This document shows, piece after piece, positions 15,514 to 22,507 of a DNA stretch of 27,863 nt. The notes under the pieces were generated by a model, which made no database searches, was not told the DNA's origin, and worked only from the letters and a program-made list of their open reading frames with translations. The position numbers and the translations under genes were made by a program. Numbering within the stretch: the first letter of the stretch is position 1; each line of letters begins with the position of its first letter. Origin of the DNA: a virus. The stretch covers positions 1-27,863 of IMG/VR virus record IMGVR_UViG_3300043775_001169; one strand, given 5' to 3'.

Positions 15514-17688
15514 TTAGTCATTTTGTAGCGTTTTTATCTTTCCGACCCTAAAAACTCTCTGGCTCTTGCCATTTAGTTTAGTCACCCGTTGCAAAAATCC
15601 CATGTTTTTTAACTCCATTCCGAGCTTACGAGTGTCAAAAATTTTCTGATTTGAGCACAATTCTAGGTAAATTTTGATTTCTGTGTTGCTTAAATAGGTG
15701 CTATATTCACCCTCTTTTGGGTTAAATAAAAATTGGTTTATTAATTCAGCTTCAAAATTAATGGCATTAAATTCATCACTATTTTCGTTTAATTCTGCTA
15801 TGTCAGCGCTTGATAATTCCCACTTAAAGCCACTTTGGTATAAATCATAAAAGGCCATAAATAGCGCGGATTTGTCAATAGCGTTATAATTTGCTTGGTT
15901 TACTGCCGTTACATTCACCGGCAAGATTCGACGGTTGCCTGTTGGGTCGCTGATTAGGCCGAGGTCGTTTGTAGTTCCTGCTAATACAGCCAAGCGTTTT
16001 AGATCGCGATGAGTGCGTCCATAAGGCAAACGAATAGAGAAACTGGCTTTACTTGTTAGCTCCTTAAAACGCTTACTTTCAAGCTTAGACTTACCCCCGA
16101 ATTCATCGTCCATAATAATGAGCTTTTTAGTTAACAGGATATCGTCATCTTTGCCGCCGTCCAGTTTACTTTCGGCGTAGTAGTTGCTAAGTTGTGGTGG
16201 AAGCAGGCGCCTAAAAAACTCTGTTTTACCCGTGTTCTGGCGTTCACCTGCTAGCACTAAGACCAGGGGCGAGGTTCTGCCAAAAATGCTTGCAATCATG
16301 CCAACGCCCCAATGCGTAATGTATTTTGCAACGTTGGGCGTCGGGGTTTCAATACAGGCGGCTAAATCCTCAATTAACCCCTGCCCCCTCTGGATGGATT
16401 GATTTAGCCGTATAAAATCTTCGAAGGGGTTGTAATAGGTCGTAAGCTCAGAGTATACTACACGGCAAAAAAACTCAAAACTTATCTTATTATCTGTAAC
16501 CTCGCTAAAGCGTAGATACATCGTGTTTAAAGCCATATCGTCTATAATCTTGGCCCTGTTATTAAATAGCACTGTGCGATCCTCTAAATCGGTCGTAATG
16601 GTATTGTAAAATAACTGGTAGTTATTGGATAGGTAAAGCTGAACGAGCCCGAGGTTAGTCTGCCCAACCAATGCAAGATTAACGTTTGCCTCGTATACCG
16701 CCGCGGCCGTCTCTGTGGCTTTCTCAATATCCATGCCCTGCAGGCGTGCAATTTCAATAACCGACTCCTGACCGCGCCCTTGTTTTTTAGCCATTTTGGC
16801 TATATTCTCGAGCTTAACCGATTGCTGGCTTTTCAGCTCAACGCCTGCCTCCTTGGCATAATAGTAAAATGTGGCTATAGTTACCTTGCTTAGGCCCGTG
16901 TCTCTGAGGCAATATGTAAACTGCTTGTCTGCCTTAGCGGGGTCGTATTTATCATTTTGCGCGCATACAGCGTGGAAATGCTCGCGCCCTCGTTCTCCAA
17001 ACTCGGAAGCCAGTGCAAACCCAATGCTCAGGTAGTTGGCATAAACGCCCCCTGTTAAATCGTACCCACCCCTGCAAATCCTATCGATAAGCTCGTCAAA
17101 CTCATTGCCCGTGAGCACAGTGTTAACTACCTTGGGCTTTGCCTCCTTTTTTGGGTATTCTTTAAATACCCTACTCGAGGGGTTGGTAAATAATAAAGGA
17201 TCTACGGATAGGAAACGCAGGCGGCTGACATTTTTACAACTCGCATCTATCAACTGCCCGTAATTGCGAAAATAGTATGTTTTAAGGCCGTTGAACGCAT
17301 CCAAATGCCTGTCGGCTTCTATTCGTACGATTGCGGCCAATCCATTGCCTGAGGCGCTTAAATGAGCGGCAAAAGTATAGGGGTCTTTAGAAAGTTCTGC
17401 CTTAAGTTGCGCAGGATTCTCTACCGCGTCAAAATCTATACAAATCAATCCGCTATGGGTTAATAAATTTGCGTTTTTTACCGATTCTTTAAAAATCCCG
17501 CTTATCGTTACCGCCGGGATCTGTTGCTTAATTTCTGCCTGTTGGTCTTTGGATAAGGCGGCCGAGTTTCTAAAGGCTTCAATGCTGTTTATATACGTGC
17601 CATTCCTTACGAGCTCCAGATATTCCGTAATCGGCATTACGGTAAATTTGTTGCTCAGTTTTATGTTAGGCAGGAAATTTATTTGCAT
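15514..17688 (-). CDS. Primase-helicase (BT4734/VirE-type primase, PriCT and VirE P-loop domains)
   Basis: The ATG at 17688 overlaps the upstream stop by 10 bp and gives 724 residues; a TTG at 17724 is less likely. Residues 10-180 form a primase-like VirE_N domain with LICIDFDAV (D85, D87) as a candidate metal-binding pair. Residues 200-285 resemble a PriCT helical domain (GGYDLTGGVYANYLSIGFAL). Residues 475-680 form a VirE-type P-loop ATPase, with Walker A GERQNTGKT (481-489) and Walker B LIIMDDEF (523-530). The Walker A has one more residue than usual between its first Gly and GKT. The last 60 residues may bind DNA. It likely primes and unwinds phage DNA at the adjacent repeat region. Confidence 0.88.
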   Translation of the reverse strand: MQINFLPNIKLSNKFTVMPITEYLELVRNGTYINSIEAFRNSAALSKDQQAEIKQQIPAVTISGIFKESVKNANLLTHSGLICIDFDAVENPAQLKAELSKDPYTFAAHLSASGNGLAAIVRIEADRHLDAFNGLKTYYFRNYGQLIDASCKNVSRLRFLSVDPLLFTNPSSRVFKEYPKKEAKPKVVNTVLTGNEFDELIDRICRGGYDLTGGVYANYLSIGFALASEFGERGREHFHAVCAQNDKYDPAKADKQFTYCLRDTGLSKVTIATFYYYAKEAGVELKSQQSVKLENIAKMAKKQGRGQESVIEIARLQGMDIEKATETAAAVYEANVNLALVGQTNLGLVQLYLSNNYQLFYNTITTDLEDRTVLFNNRAKIIDDMALNTMYLRFSEVTDNKISFEFFCRVVYSELTTYYNPFEDFIRLNQSIQRGQGLIEDLAACIETPTPNVAKYITHWGVGMIASIFGRTSPLVLVLAGERQNTGKTEFFRRLLPPQLSNYYAESKLDGGKDDDILLTKKLIIMDDEFGGKSKLESKRFKELTSKASFSIRLPYGRTHRDLKRLAVLAGTTNDLGLISDPTGNRRILPVNVTAVNQANYNAIDKSALFMAFYDLYQSGFKWELSSADIAELNENSDEFNAINFEAELINQFLFNPKEGEYSTYLSNTEIKIYLELCSNQKIFDTRKLGMELKNMGFLQRVTKLNGKSQRVFRVGKIKTLQND

Positions 17689-17876
17689 ATCGTAATCGGT
17701 AAAAGCGTTTCCGTGAGTGTACAAAGTAAATCGCCGTTAAGTTTGGCGTCTCGGATATATTCGCCGTTTGCATCGTATAGCCCAATCGCCTCAATTAGTA
17801 TGCCTCCAGATATTACCCTAACCCAAGATATTCGGGCGTGGGTCGGTTTGTTGTTTTGATTTTCGTGTGGTGTCAT
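17679..17876 (-). CDS. Small protein in the replication operon, unknown
   Basis: A protein of 65 residues starting MTPHENQNNKPTHARISW. After a polar N-terminus it contains a beta-like core (VRVISGGILIEAIGLYDANG) and ends LTETLLPITICK. It overlaps the upstream gene by 59 bp and the primase-helicase by 10 bp. The composition of the core looks protein-like rather than a shadow, but I recognise no family. Confidence 0.5.
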   Translation of the reverse strand: MTPHENQNNKPTHARISWVRVISGGILIEAIGLYDANGEYIRDAKLNGDLLCTLTETLLPITICK

Positions 17877-18033
17877 CTTTTAAAGTTATTTCAATCTGAT
17901 TTATTAGTGTTTGGAACTCTTCTAAGGTGGTTCCGTTGACCTTGGAAATTTTAAACAGGGGTACAAACTTAGTTTTTTTTCTCTTTGAAAAATAATAAAT
18001 ACCCCTGTTAGGGATTATGGCGTAGTTACTCAA
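17818..18033 (-). CDS. Small protein in the replication operon, unknown (TTG start)
   Basis: A protein of 71 residues whose start codon is TTG, overlapping the upstream stop as TTGA; no ATG occurs in the frame. It begins MSNYAIIPNRGIYYFSKRKK, is Lys-rich, and includes a helix (TTLEEFQTLINQIEITLK) before a polar tail. The tail overlaps the next gene by 59 bp. No known family. Confidence 0.5.
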   Translation of the reverse strand: MSNYAIIPNRGIYYFSKRKKTKFVPLFKISKVNGTTLEEFQTLINQIEITLKDDTTRKSKQQTDPRPNILG

Positions 18034-18251
18034 AGCAGTTTCTCGTTACCATCACCCAATTTGATAAAGCCCGAGTCCTTGGTGCTTCCAGTGGCGCGGA
18101 TAAAATCTATTTCAATCTTTGCGCTGTTGATAATTACTTGCCCGACGTCTGCCATTGCCTTAGCTGTTGCTATGTCGATGTCGCCATCCTTTAGGCGTTC
18201 TAGTGTTTCAAAGAGGTGATCCCTTAAGTCGTTAATTTTGTTGCGTGCCAT
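18030..18251 (-). CDS. Small helical phage protein, conserved type
   Basis: A protein of 73 residues: MARNKINDLRDHLFETLERL, then DIDIATAKAMADVGQVIINS, then AKIEIDFIRATG. The A-K-A-x-A-D-V-G-Q-V-I-x-x-A-K pattern is familiar from small proteins of replication regions in phages of several host groups, generally without assigned function. It overlaps the HNH gene upstream by 20 bp. It may be a replication or recombination accessory factor, but that is a guess from position only. Confidence 0.7.
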   Translation of the reverse strand: MARNKINDLRDHLFETLERLKDGDIDIATAKAMADVGQVIINSAKIEIDFIRATGSTKDSGFIKLGDGNEKLL

Positions 18252-18834
18252 GTTGATTAATTTTTCTAGTTATTTGTTTTTTTATGTGAATTACTGCCCG
18301 CAACTCAGCGGGTAAATTTTGGATGTGATTGCGTCGCATGTGCTCGGAGCGGTCTATAAGCTCGAGGTTTTCAATGCAAACGTTTAGCCTATTGCGGTCC
18401 TTAAATACGACAAACAGCCCTTTTGGTATTTCGCCGTGATGCTGACGCCAAAGAAGCCAATGCACAAACTCAAATCCTTTGTCGGTTTTCTCTACCATGT
18501 AGCCATCCCTGGTACTTTGGTATCCGATCGGCTTGGTATTATGTGGCAAACCGCCAGCTTTAAACTGAGTCTCTACGCCTCCCATTTGCAAGCCTTTTAG
18601 CCCCTTATTCCAACTCTTATGCCCTTTTTTAAACTGGGTGGCTATGTTGGTTTCCTTAATTCGACCGCCATAGTTTTGCAAATAGTTCTCAGATTTAGAC
18701 AAATCCAAACGCTTTGCTTTGTTGTAAATCTGCTTCACTGTGCAGTTAAATTGCTTGGCTAGATCGGCTGTAATTGTATCGGCGTAAATCTTACGCAATA
18801 CCCGGGTTTCTTTTGGTGTCCAGTATTTTCTCAT
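18232..18834 (-). CDS. HNH endonuclease with N-terminal HTH
   Basis: A protein of 200 residues. Residues 1-45 (WTPKETRVLRKIYADTITAD, then KQFNCTVKQIYNKAKRL) look like an HTH/SANT-type DNA-binding domain. Residues 65-95 carry GHKSWNKGLKGLQMGG, a polar linker seen in HNH proteins of Bacteroidota phages. Residues 115-165 form an HNH_3-like nuclease with H125 in VHWLLWRQHHGEIPKG and the ENLELIDR box (N156). It overlaps the helicase upstream by 4 bp and is in-line with the operon, so it could be a phage function or a domesticated free-standing homing nuclease. Confidence 0.88.
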   Translation of the reverse strand: MRKYWTPKETRVLRKIYADTITADLAKQFNCTVKQIYNKAKRLDLSKSENYLQNYGGRIKETNIATQFKKGHKSWNKGLKGLQMGGVETQFKAGGLPHNTKPIGYQSTRDGYMVEKTDKGFEFVHWLLWRQHHGEIPKGLFVVFKDRNRLNVCIENLELIDRSEHMRRNHIQNLPAELRAVIHIKKQITRKINQHGTQQN

Positions 18835-20249
18835 CCTGCAACCTCCCCCAATCTTATTGTAAAATTCTTAACTGGAGCGCCCTCTGCAAAATCCCTTTCT
18901 TTGCGCCATCGGTAGCCATCGGTATAACCTTTGGACCGCCAAAAGCGTTGCAACTCTGAGTAATTGGCGAAGTATAGCACACGCTCAATAAAGGACTGTT
19001 TATACTTTTTAACCCGTTGCAAATCGTATAGATCGGCGGGATTTTTAGCAATGTCGTAAATTTTACGGCCCTCAAGTTTTGCGGATTTTTGGTAATTTAA
19101 CAACTTTAAAGTTGCAATTACGTCCTCTTCAGTCTTTTTTGGCTCTGGAAACTCCGCCCCACAGTTAGCACAAATCCGCGCTGAAGCGTAAGCTACAAAA
19201 CCGCACGCTGGGCAGTCCTTAACAGGTGCAACGCCTTCGCCTTTTTTCTTAGGATTCTCGAACAGGTGCGCCCAATCGCGAGGCTCCTGCCAGAAACCTA
19301 AGCGCGTTACATTCTCGCCAAAGTCTAAGATTGTAAAGGCCGATTTGGTTTGAGTCCTGCGCGAGGCTCTGCCCACCATTTGCAACCATAGTGCAACCGA
19401 CTTAGTAGCTCGATTAATTACTACCACCTCAATATCTGGGCAGTCGAAGCCAGTCGTCGCTATTCCGCAGTTAACTAGGATGCCGTTTTTTGATGCGCTA
19501 AATTCCGCAATTATCCGCTCGCGTTCCTGTGGGCTTTGCTTTGAGTGCACGCCCCAAACTCTGCCCGGCCCTAATTGCTTTATAAATTCTATGGCGGTAT
19601 TGATCGTCGCGCTAATATTAACACAAAATACAATAGCCTTTTTATCGGCCCATTTTTGGCAAAATTCATGCACTACTCCCTCATAAACTTTAGGCTTGTT
19701 AAAAGCATCGTCTAGGCTTTGCTCGGTATATTCTCCGCGGGCGGTTTGAAGCTTAGAAGTGTCGACCGGGTGCATTGCGTAAGTTTTTGGAACCGCAAGC
19801 CACCCCTGCCCAATCAATGACTCAATCCCAACAGGGCAAACTATAGCGTTATACTGGTCCTTTAGTGGCGGATTGGATACAGGCGTTGCAGTGGCTCCAA
19901 TTACAAAGCCTTGGAATCCCTTAATAACCTTTCGGAAGTTTCCAATATGCGCCTCATCTACTACTAGCAAATCGTACTGGCTCAAATCCAACCCCCGCTT
20001 AATTGCGTTATTCAGCGTTTCCACCATCAAAATATCGCAACTATTTAGCCGCCCCGCTTGACTCAATAACTCCCTGCGATGGGTTAAAATTGCAACTCGC
20101 TTGCCCTTTGCCGCTGCCCTGTGCGCTATGTCTGAAAATATAACAGTCTTGCCCGCTCCAGTAGGTAGGCAAAGGATCACCCGCTTACTGCCGGAAGCAA
20201 ACGCCCTCTGCACTTGGGCCACGCTATCCACTTGGTAATCCCTAAGCAC
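18831..20249 (-). CDS. DEAD/DEAH-box superfamily 2 helicase with zinc ribbon
   Basis: The GTG start at 20249 is preceded by GGAGG at good spacing, giving 472 residues. Motifs are: Q/I region LRDYQVDSV, Walker A CLPTGAGKT (27-35), DEAH (98-101, LLVVDEAHIGN), GATATPVS (118-125), TTGFDCPDIEVVVINRAT (265-282), and QMVGRASRR (290-298). A four-cysteine zinc ribbon follows: C346-x2-C349 and C360-x2-C363. This resembles phage RadD/UvsW-like helicases that remodel branched DNA. The ribosome-binding site and start codon are part of a 17-bp sequence repeated 372 bp upstream, on the other side of the GIY-YIG gene. Confidence 0.93.
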   Translation of the reverse strand: MLRDYQVDSVAQVQRAFASGSKRVILCLPTGAGKTVIFSDIAHRAAAKGKRVAILTHRRELLSQAGRLNSCDILMVETLNNAIKRGLDLSQYDLLVVDEAHIGNFRKVIKGFQGFVIGATATPVSNPPLKDQYNAIVCPVGIESLIGQGWLAVPKTYAMHPVDTSKLQTARGEYTEQSLDDAFNKPKVYEGVVHEFCQKWADKKAIVFCVNISATINTAIEFIKQLGPGRVWGVHSKQSPQERERIIAEFSASKNGILVNCGIATTGFDCPDIEVVVINRATKSVALWLQMVGRASRRTQTKSAFTILDFGENVTRLGFWQEPRDWAHLFENPKKKGEGVAPVKDCPACGFVAYASARICANCGAEFPEPKKTEEDVIATLKLLNYQKSAKLEGRKIYDIAKNPADLYDLQRVKKYKQSFIERVLYFANYSELQRFWRSKGYTDGYRWRKERDFAEGAPVKNFTIRLGEVAG

Positions 20250-20260
20250 TTTGCACCTCC
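20244..20260 (-). repeat. 17-bp direct repeat, copy at helicase start
   Basis: The minus strand reads GGAGGTGCAAAGTGCTT, identical to 20616-20632. This copy supplies the Shine-Dalgarno-like GGAGG and the GTG start of the helicase gene. Confidence 0.95.
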
Positions 20261-20294
20261 CAGCTAATTAATTGAACTAATATTTTATTTACCA

Positions 20295-20621
20295 TTATTT
20301 TCCAATTCTATTAAATTTTGGTTGGTGATATTTTATCCAAGCCCGCTCTTGATTTAAACTTTCCTCATAAGTATTGTATTCGATTAAACCAAATCTATCA
20401 AATTCAAAACTCTGTTTGTGGCACACAATTCTTTCATATAGACTTTTAGTGTGACCAATGTAAATCTCTTTATCTTCATACATAAGAAAGTAAACAAAAA
20501 ACCTGCCTCGATATGCACTCCAGTGTATATTAAAATCACCTATTTTATGATAAGTTTTCTTGCTTATTACATCAACCAACTGACTTAAACTCATTTTTCT
20601 TACATTTGGATTCTCAAGCAC
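20295..20621 (-). CDS. GIY-YIG endonuclease (free-standing, probable homing type)
   Basis: A protein of 108 residues, start GTG at 20621 inside the upstream 17-bp repeat. The GIY-YIG layout is visible: FVYFLMYEDKEIYIGHT (about 42-58), SLYERIVCHKQSF with the conserved Arg, then EYNTYEESLNQERAWIKYHQ with the catalytic-type Glu, and PKFNRIGK. The stretch is more AT-rich than the flanking genes to the eye. It is inserted exactly between the DnaA-like gene and the helicase, with the 17-bp repeat on both sides, which keeps both neighbours intact. Such genes are usually selfish homing nucleases. It might alternatively serve a phage DNA function. Confidence 0.88.
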   Translation of the reverse strand: MLENPNVRKMSLSQLVDVISKKTYHKIGDFNIHWSAYRGRFFVYFLMYEDKEIYIGHTKSLYERIVCHKQSFEFDRFGLIEYNTYEESLNQERAWIKYHQPKFNRIGK

Positions 20622-21087
20622 TTTGCACCTCCATTCCTAAGCCTTCGACCTGTTCAGTAATACAAAGCAACTCTTTAGCGGTGTTGTAAATGCGCCTTTC
20701 TTCGCGCCTGTATTCCAAGCTATTGGAAAACTGCTTAAAGCTATTAATTGCTGTGCTGTGATCGCGGTGAAGCCTGCGCCCTATTTCGGCATAATGCAGG
20801 GCGTAATCGTGGCGAAGTAGGTATACAACCAAATGGCGGGCCGTCATAATATCGCCGCGCCTCATTTTGCTGAGCACCTCCGCGGGCGTTACGTTGCAAA
20901 CCATACAGGCCACCTGAAGCACTTTCTCAAATTGCCCCATTTTGGATGTGAACTTAATTTTAGGAGCAAGTATTTCCTTTTTTAGCCCTGCTATTTCCTT
21001 CTCATACTTTGCAACGGTGTAAGCGAGTTTGTTCTCAAGCTCCCGAACTCTTTTCGATTTCCTCGAGTATTCCAGTATATAATCCAT
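20614..21087 (-). CDS. Stand-alone DnaA domain IV (DNA-binding) protein
   Basis: The ATG at 21087 gives 157 residues; a TTG one codon upstream is less likely. Residues 8-42 form a coiled coil (KRVRELENKLAYTVAKYEKE). Residues 52-125 match the C-terminal DNA-binding domain of DnaA: NVTPAEVLSKMRRGDIMTAR, HLVVYLLRHDYALHYAEIGR, and RDHSTAINSFKQF, with the DHST signature at 109-112. No AAA+ ATPase part is present. In DnaA this domain reads the 9-bp DnaA box. Here it may mark the phage origin, recruit the phage primase-helicase or interfere with host initiation. The gene lies in the replication operon. Confidence 0.87.
   Translation of the reverse strand: MDYILEYSRKSKRVRELENKLAYTVAKYEKEIAGLKKEILAPKIKFTSKMGQFEKVLQVACMVCNVTPAEVLSKMRRGDIMTARHLVVYLLRHDYALHYAEIGRRLHRDHSTAINSFKQFSNSLEYRREERRIYNTAKELLCITEQVEGLGMEVQSA
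20616..20632 (-). repeat. 17-bp direct repeat, copy at DnaA-like 3' end
   Basis: The minus strand reads GGAGGTGCAAAGTGCTT, identical to 20244-20260. It encodes the last residues of the DnaA-like protein (E-V-Q-S-A before the stop) and also gives the GIY-YIG gene its GGAGG and GTG start. Confidence 0.95.
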
Positions 21088-21259
21088 CAAATTTTGTAGT
21101 TAGTGTGGTTAAAATTTTATCCCTGCTGCGGGTATCGTTCTCGTGAAACCGTATGCGCTCCAAGATTTCCAAGGAAATTAATGACTGTCTGAGTCGTTCC
21201 TGTTCCTCTGGGCTCAGTAATGCCCAGACGTAAGCTGTAATGCTTTTTTCTTTTTCCAT
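21035..21259 (-). CDS. Small charged helical protein, unknown
   Basis: A protein of 74 residues starting MEKEKSITAYVWALLSPEEQ, strongly helical and charged. It overlaps the putative HTH gene upstream by 143 bp in the +1 frame and the DnaA-like gene downstream by 53 bp. Composition favours this as a real coding frame over the tail of the HTH gene in the overlap. It could be translated from its own ATG or as a fused product by frameshift. No family recognised. Confidence 0.55.
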   Translation of the reverse strand: MEKEKSITAYVWALLSPEEQERLRQSLISLEILERIRFHENDTRSRDKILTTLTTKFDGLYTGILEEIEKSSGA

Positions 21260-21377
21260 AAATATAGTGTGCTGTTTTGTCTGTAATGTTTAATCGCTCA
21301 CCAATGGAGCGCCAAGTAAGGCCGAAGTCATCCCGTAAGATTGCAACGGCCCAGATTAAATTGTAGTTAGTCTGCAT
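21117..21377 (-). CDS. Putative small HTH protein
   Basis: A protein of 86 residues. The first 45 contain a plausible helix-turn-helix (VAILRDDFGLTWRSIGERLN, then ITDKTAHYIYGKRKK) ending in a basic patch. From about residue 46 the sequence (SLRLGITEPRGTGTTQ and beyond) is Gly/Thr/Arg-rich and overlaps the better-looking 74-residue frame, so the natural C-terminus is doubtful. The ATG at 21377 overlaps the upstream stop by 11 bp. The HTH call is by pattern only. Confidence 0.5.
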   Translation of the reverse strand: MQTNYNLIWAVAILRDDFGLTWRSIGERLNITDKTAHYIYGKRKKHYSLRLGITEPRGTGTTQTVINFLGNLGAHTVSRERYPQQG

Positions 21378-21579
21378 TTAAATGTTTTTGTTTTTCAAAT
21401 TCATCATACAAACGTTCGTATTTATCATTAGCGTTTTGCCATTCGATAGTATCTGTAAAATGATATATACCATTGGCAAAAAGTCTATTTTTTATGTAAT
21501 CTACATAATCCGAGGCGTGCCTAACTTTGGCATATAACAAATCTATGTCAACTGCCGTTTGTTGTTTATTGTTTGTCAT
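21367..21579 (-). CDS. Small protein, unknown (early operon)
   Basis: A protein of 70 residues starting MTNNKQQTAVDIDLLYAKVR. Tyr/Asp/Asn-rich and helical (DYVDYIKNRLFANGIYHF, then NDKYERLYDEFEKQK), acidic overall. It overlaps its neighbours by 13 and 11 bp. No motif or family seen. Confidence 0.6.
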   Translation of the reverse strand: MTNNKQQTAVDIDLLYAKVRHASDYVDYIKNRLFANGIYHFTDTIEWQNANDKYERLYDEFEKQKHLNAD

Positions 21580-21943
21580 TGCTCACCTCCTTTAACGCTT
21601 TTTTCTTTGCCCTCTCCTTAGCCTTTCTAAGCCTTGCCTGTTCTCTCCGTTCAACTTGCCTCGCCTCCAGTGCAAAAAGTTTCTGTAACGCGCTCGCTAG
21701 GTCATTCTCAGCAACTAAGCAACGGCGCTGCAATTCCTCGCCCCTGCCTTCCCAAGTCTTTGCTTTGTCAATAGCCCCCATAACCTCGGCGCGATAATCT
21801 AGCAGTTGGGTCTCGTACTTAAATACAAGATTGGATTTTTTCTTTAATTCTCTGCTCAATCCTCGCACCTGAGCGCGGGAAGCATTTAACGCCAATGCAA
21901 GCGCAACGGCTGCAATAGTGGCTAGTGTGGTGTAAAGTATCAT
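21566..21943 (-). CDS. Membrane-anchored coiled-coil protein
   Basis: A protein of 125 residues. Residues 3-20 (LYTTLATIAAVALALALN) form one membrane segment or uncleaved signal anchor. The rest is a long charged coiled coil ending in a very basic stretch (REQARLRKAKERAKKKALKE). The ATG overlaps the upstream stop as ATGA. Its early position next to another single-TM protein suggests a pair acting at the membrane, for example replication anchoring or superinfection effects. This is not supported further by sequence. Confidence 0.7.
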   Translation of the reverse strand: MILYTTLATIAAVALALALNASRAQVRGLSRELKKKSNLVFKYETQLLDYRAEVMGAIDKAKTWEGRGEELQRRCLVAENDLASALQKLFALEARQVERREQARLRKAKERAKKKALKEVSNDKQ

Positions 21944-22137
21944 TTTTGTTTAGTTTTTCTTTGGGTTAGCATCTGAGTGTACTCATCAAAATGCGGGATA
22001 AATTCATCGCGTTCAAACTCATAAGGCCGAGCCTCTGGTAAACGATTTAAATCGCGTTTGTACTGCTTGAATTTCCAAGCGGTGAAACTGACTGCAACGG
22101 CTAACGGTGTTGCTAAAATAAGGTAGATTGCATCCAT
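21940..22137 (-). CDS. Small single-TM protein, first gene of the leftward operon
   Basis: A protein of 65 residues starting MDAIYLILATPLAVAVSFTA, an N-terminal membrane segment (about 3-21). It is followed by a charged soluble part (KFKQYKRDLNRLPEARPYEF) and a basic end. It is the first gene after the leftward promoter at 22168-22197, with a leader of roughly 25-30 nt, so it is probably made early. No family known. Confidence 0.65.
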   Translation of the reverse strand: MDAIYLILATPLAVAVSFTAWKFKQYKRDLNRLPEARPYEFERDEFIPHFDEYTQMLTQRKTKQK

Positions 22138-22167
22138 AGTGTGGTTATTTTTTGGTTATTGTATGTG

Positions 22168-22197
22168 CAAATCTAATCAAGTTTTACACAAAACAAA
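22168..22197 (-). promoter_or_regulatory. Leftward promoter for the replication operon
   Basis: On the minus strand, TTTG (22194-22197) is followed after 18 bp by TAGATTTG (22168-22175), matching the Bacteroidota -33 TTTG and -7 TAnnTTTG elements at normal spacing. It lies between the terminator of the regulator gene and the first gene of the leftward operon. Confidence 0.7.
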
Positions 22198-22217
22198 ATA
22201 AATTTTAAAATATTTTT

Positions 22218-22248
22218 AAAAAAAAGCCCCGAGCCGAAACCCGAGGCT
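22218..22248 (-). terminator. Intrinsic terminator after the HTH regulator gene
   Basis: The minus strand folds into a 9-bp stem, AGCCTCGGG with CTCGGGGCT (two G-U pairs), with loop TTTCGG, followed directly by eight T. It would end leftward transcription from the regulator gene and insulate the operon promoter just downstream. Confidence 0.88.
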
Positions 22249-22289
22249 AAACTAAAAAATTAGCACCACACTAATGAAATGCAAAAGTA

Positions 22290-22466
22290 TTACAGCGTAT
22301 CCAGTACCTCGTTAATACGGCGCAGAGTTGTTAACGTCTTTGGTTCTTTTTTTGCCCAATGGCTTAGCACCCCTCTATTTATCCCTGCCATATCGCAAAC
22401 TTTCGTTAAAGATACCCCTTTGCTAACCGCTCGCAGTTTCAACTCCATTACTATATTTCTACTCAT
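22290..22466 (-). CDS. Small HTH (Cro/CI-like) regulator
   Basis: A 58-residue protein starting MSRNIVMELKLRAVSKGVSL. Residues 12-40 have the classic helix-turn-helix spacing: RAVSKGVSLTKVCDMAGINR, then GVLSHWAKK. The remainder (LTTLRRINEVLDTL) resembles the last helix of the Cro/CI-type HTH fold. The ATG at 22466 follows a TAAATTTG box by six bases. It is divergent from the recE/recT operon and followed by its own terminator. It is the only obvious repressor-type gene and probably binds the inverted repeat in the shared promoter gap. Confidence 0.83.
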   Translation of the reverse strand: MSRNIVMELKLRAVSKGVSLTKVCDMAGINRGVLSHWAKKEPKTLTTLRRINEVLDTL

Positions 22467-22507
22467 TTGCTACAAATTTACAAATAATGTACTAAATTTG
22501 CAACCTT
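22466..22507. promoter_or_regulatory. Divergent promoter/operator between regulator and recE
   Basis: The 41-bp gap holds two -7 boxes facing apart: CAAATTTA (22473-22480, leftward TAAATTTG) and TAAATTTG (22493-22500, rightward). Together they form a perfect 8-bp inverted repeat with a 12-bp centre. The rightward box has TTTG at 22466-22469, 23 bp upstream; the leftward box has a weak GTTG partner 20 bp upstream. AATGTACTAAATTT (22486-22499) recurs before terS. The arrangement suggests a regulator-controlled switch. Confidence 0.65.

Noticed and set aside
15219-15521. Minus-strand open frame of 100 codons after the primase-helicase
   Set aside because: Its sequence is largely the iterons translated in different phases (SVESVEN, RKCRKR, VYTFYT). 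Treated as a non-coding repeat region, though its start overlaps the upstream stop, so it is not fully excluded.
21243-21249. AAAAAAG slippery heptamer (A AAA AAG in the HTH frame) as a -1 frameshift site
   Set aside because: The -1 frame reaches a stop within about ten codons, and the neighbouring gene is in the +1 frame, so a -1 shift would not join them.
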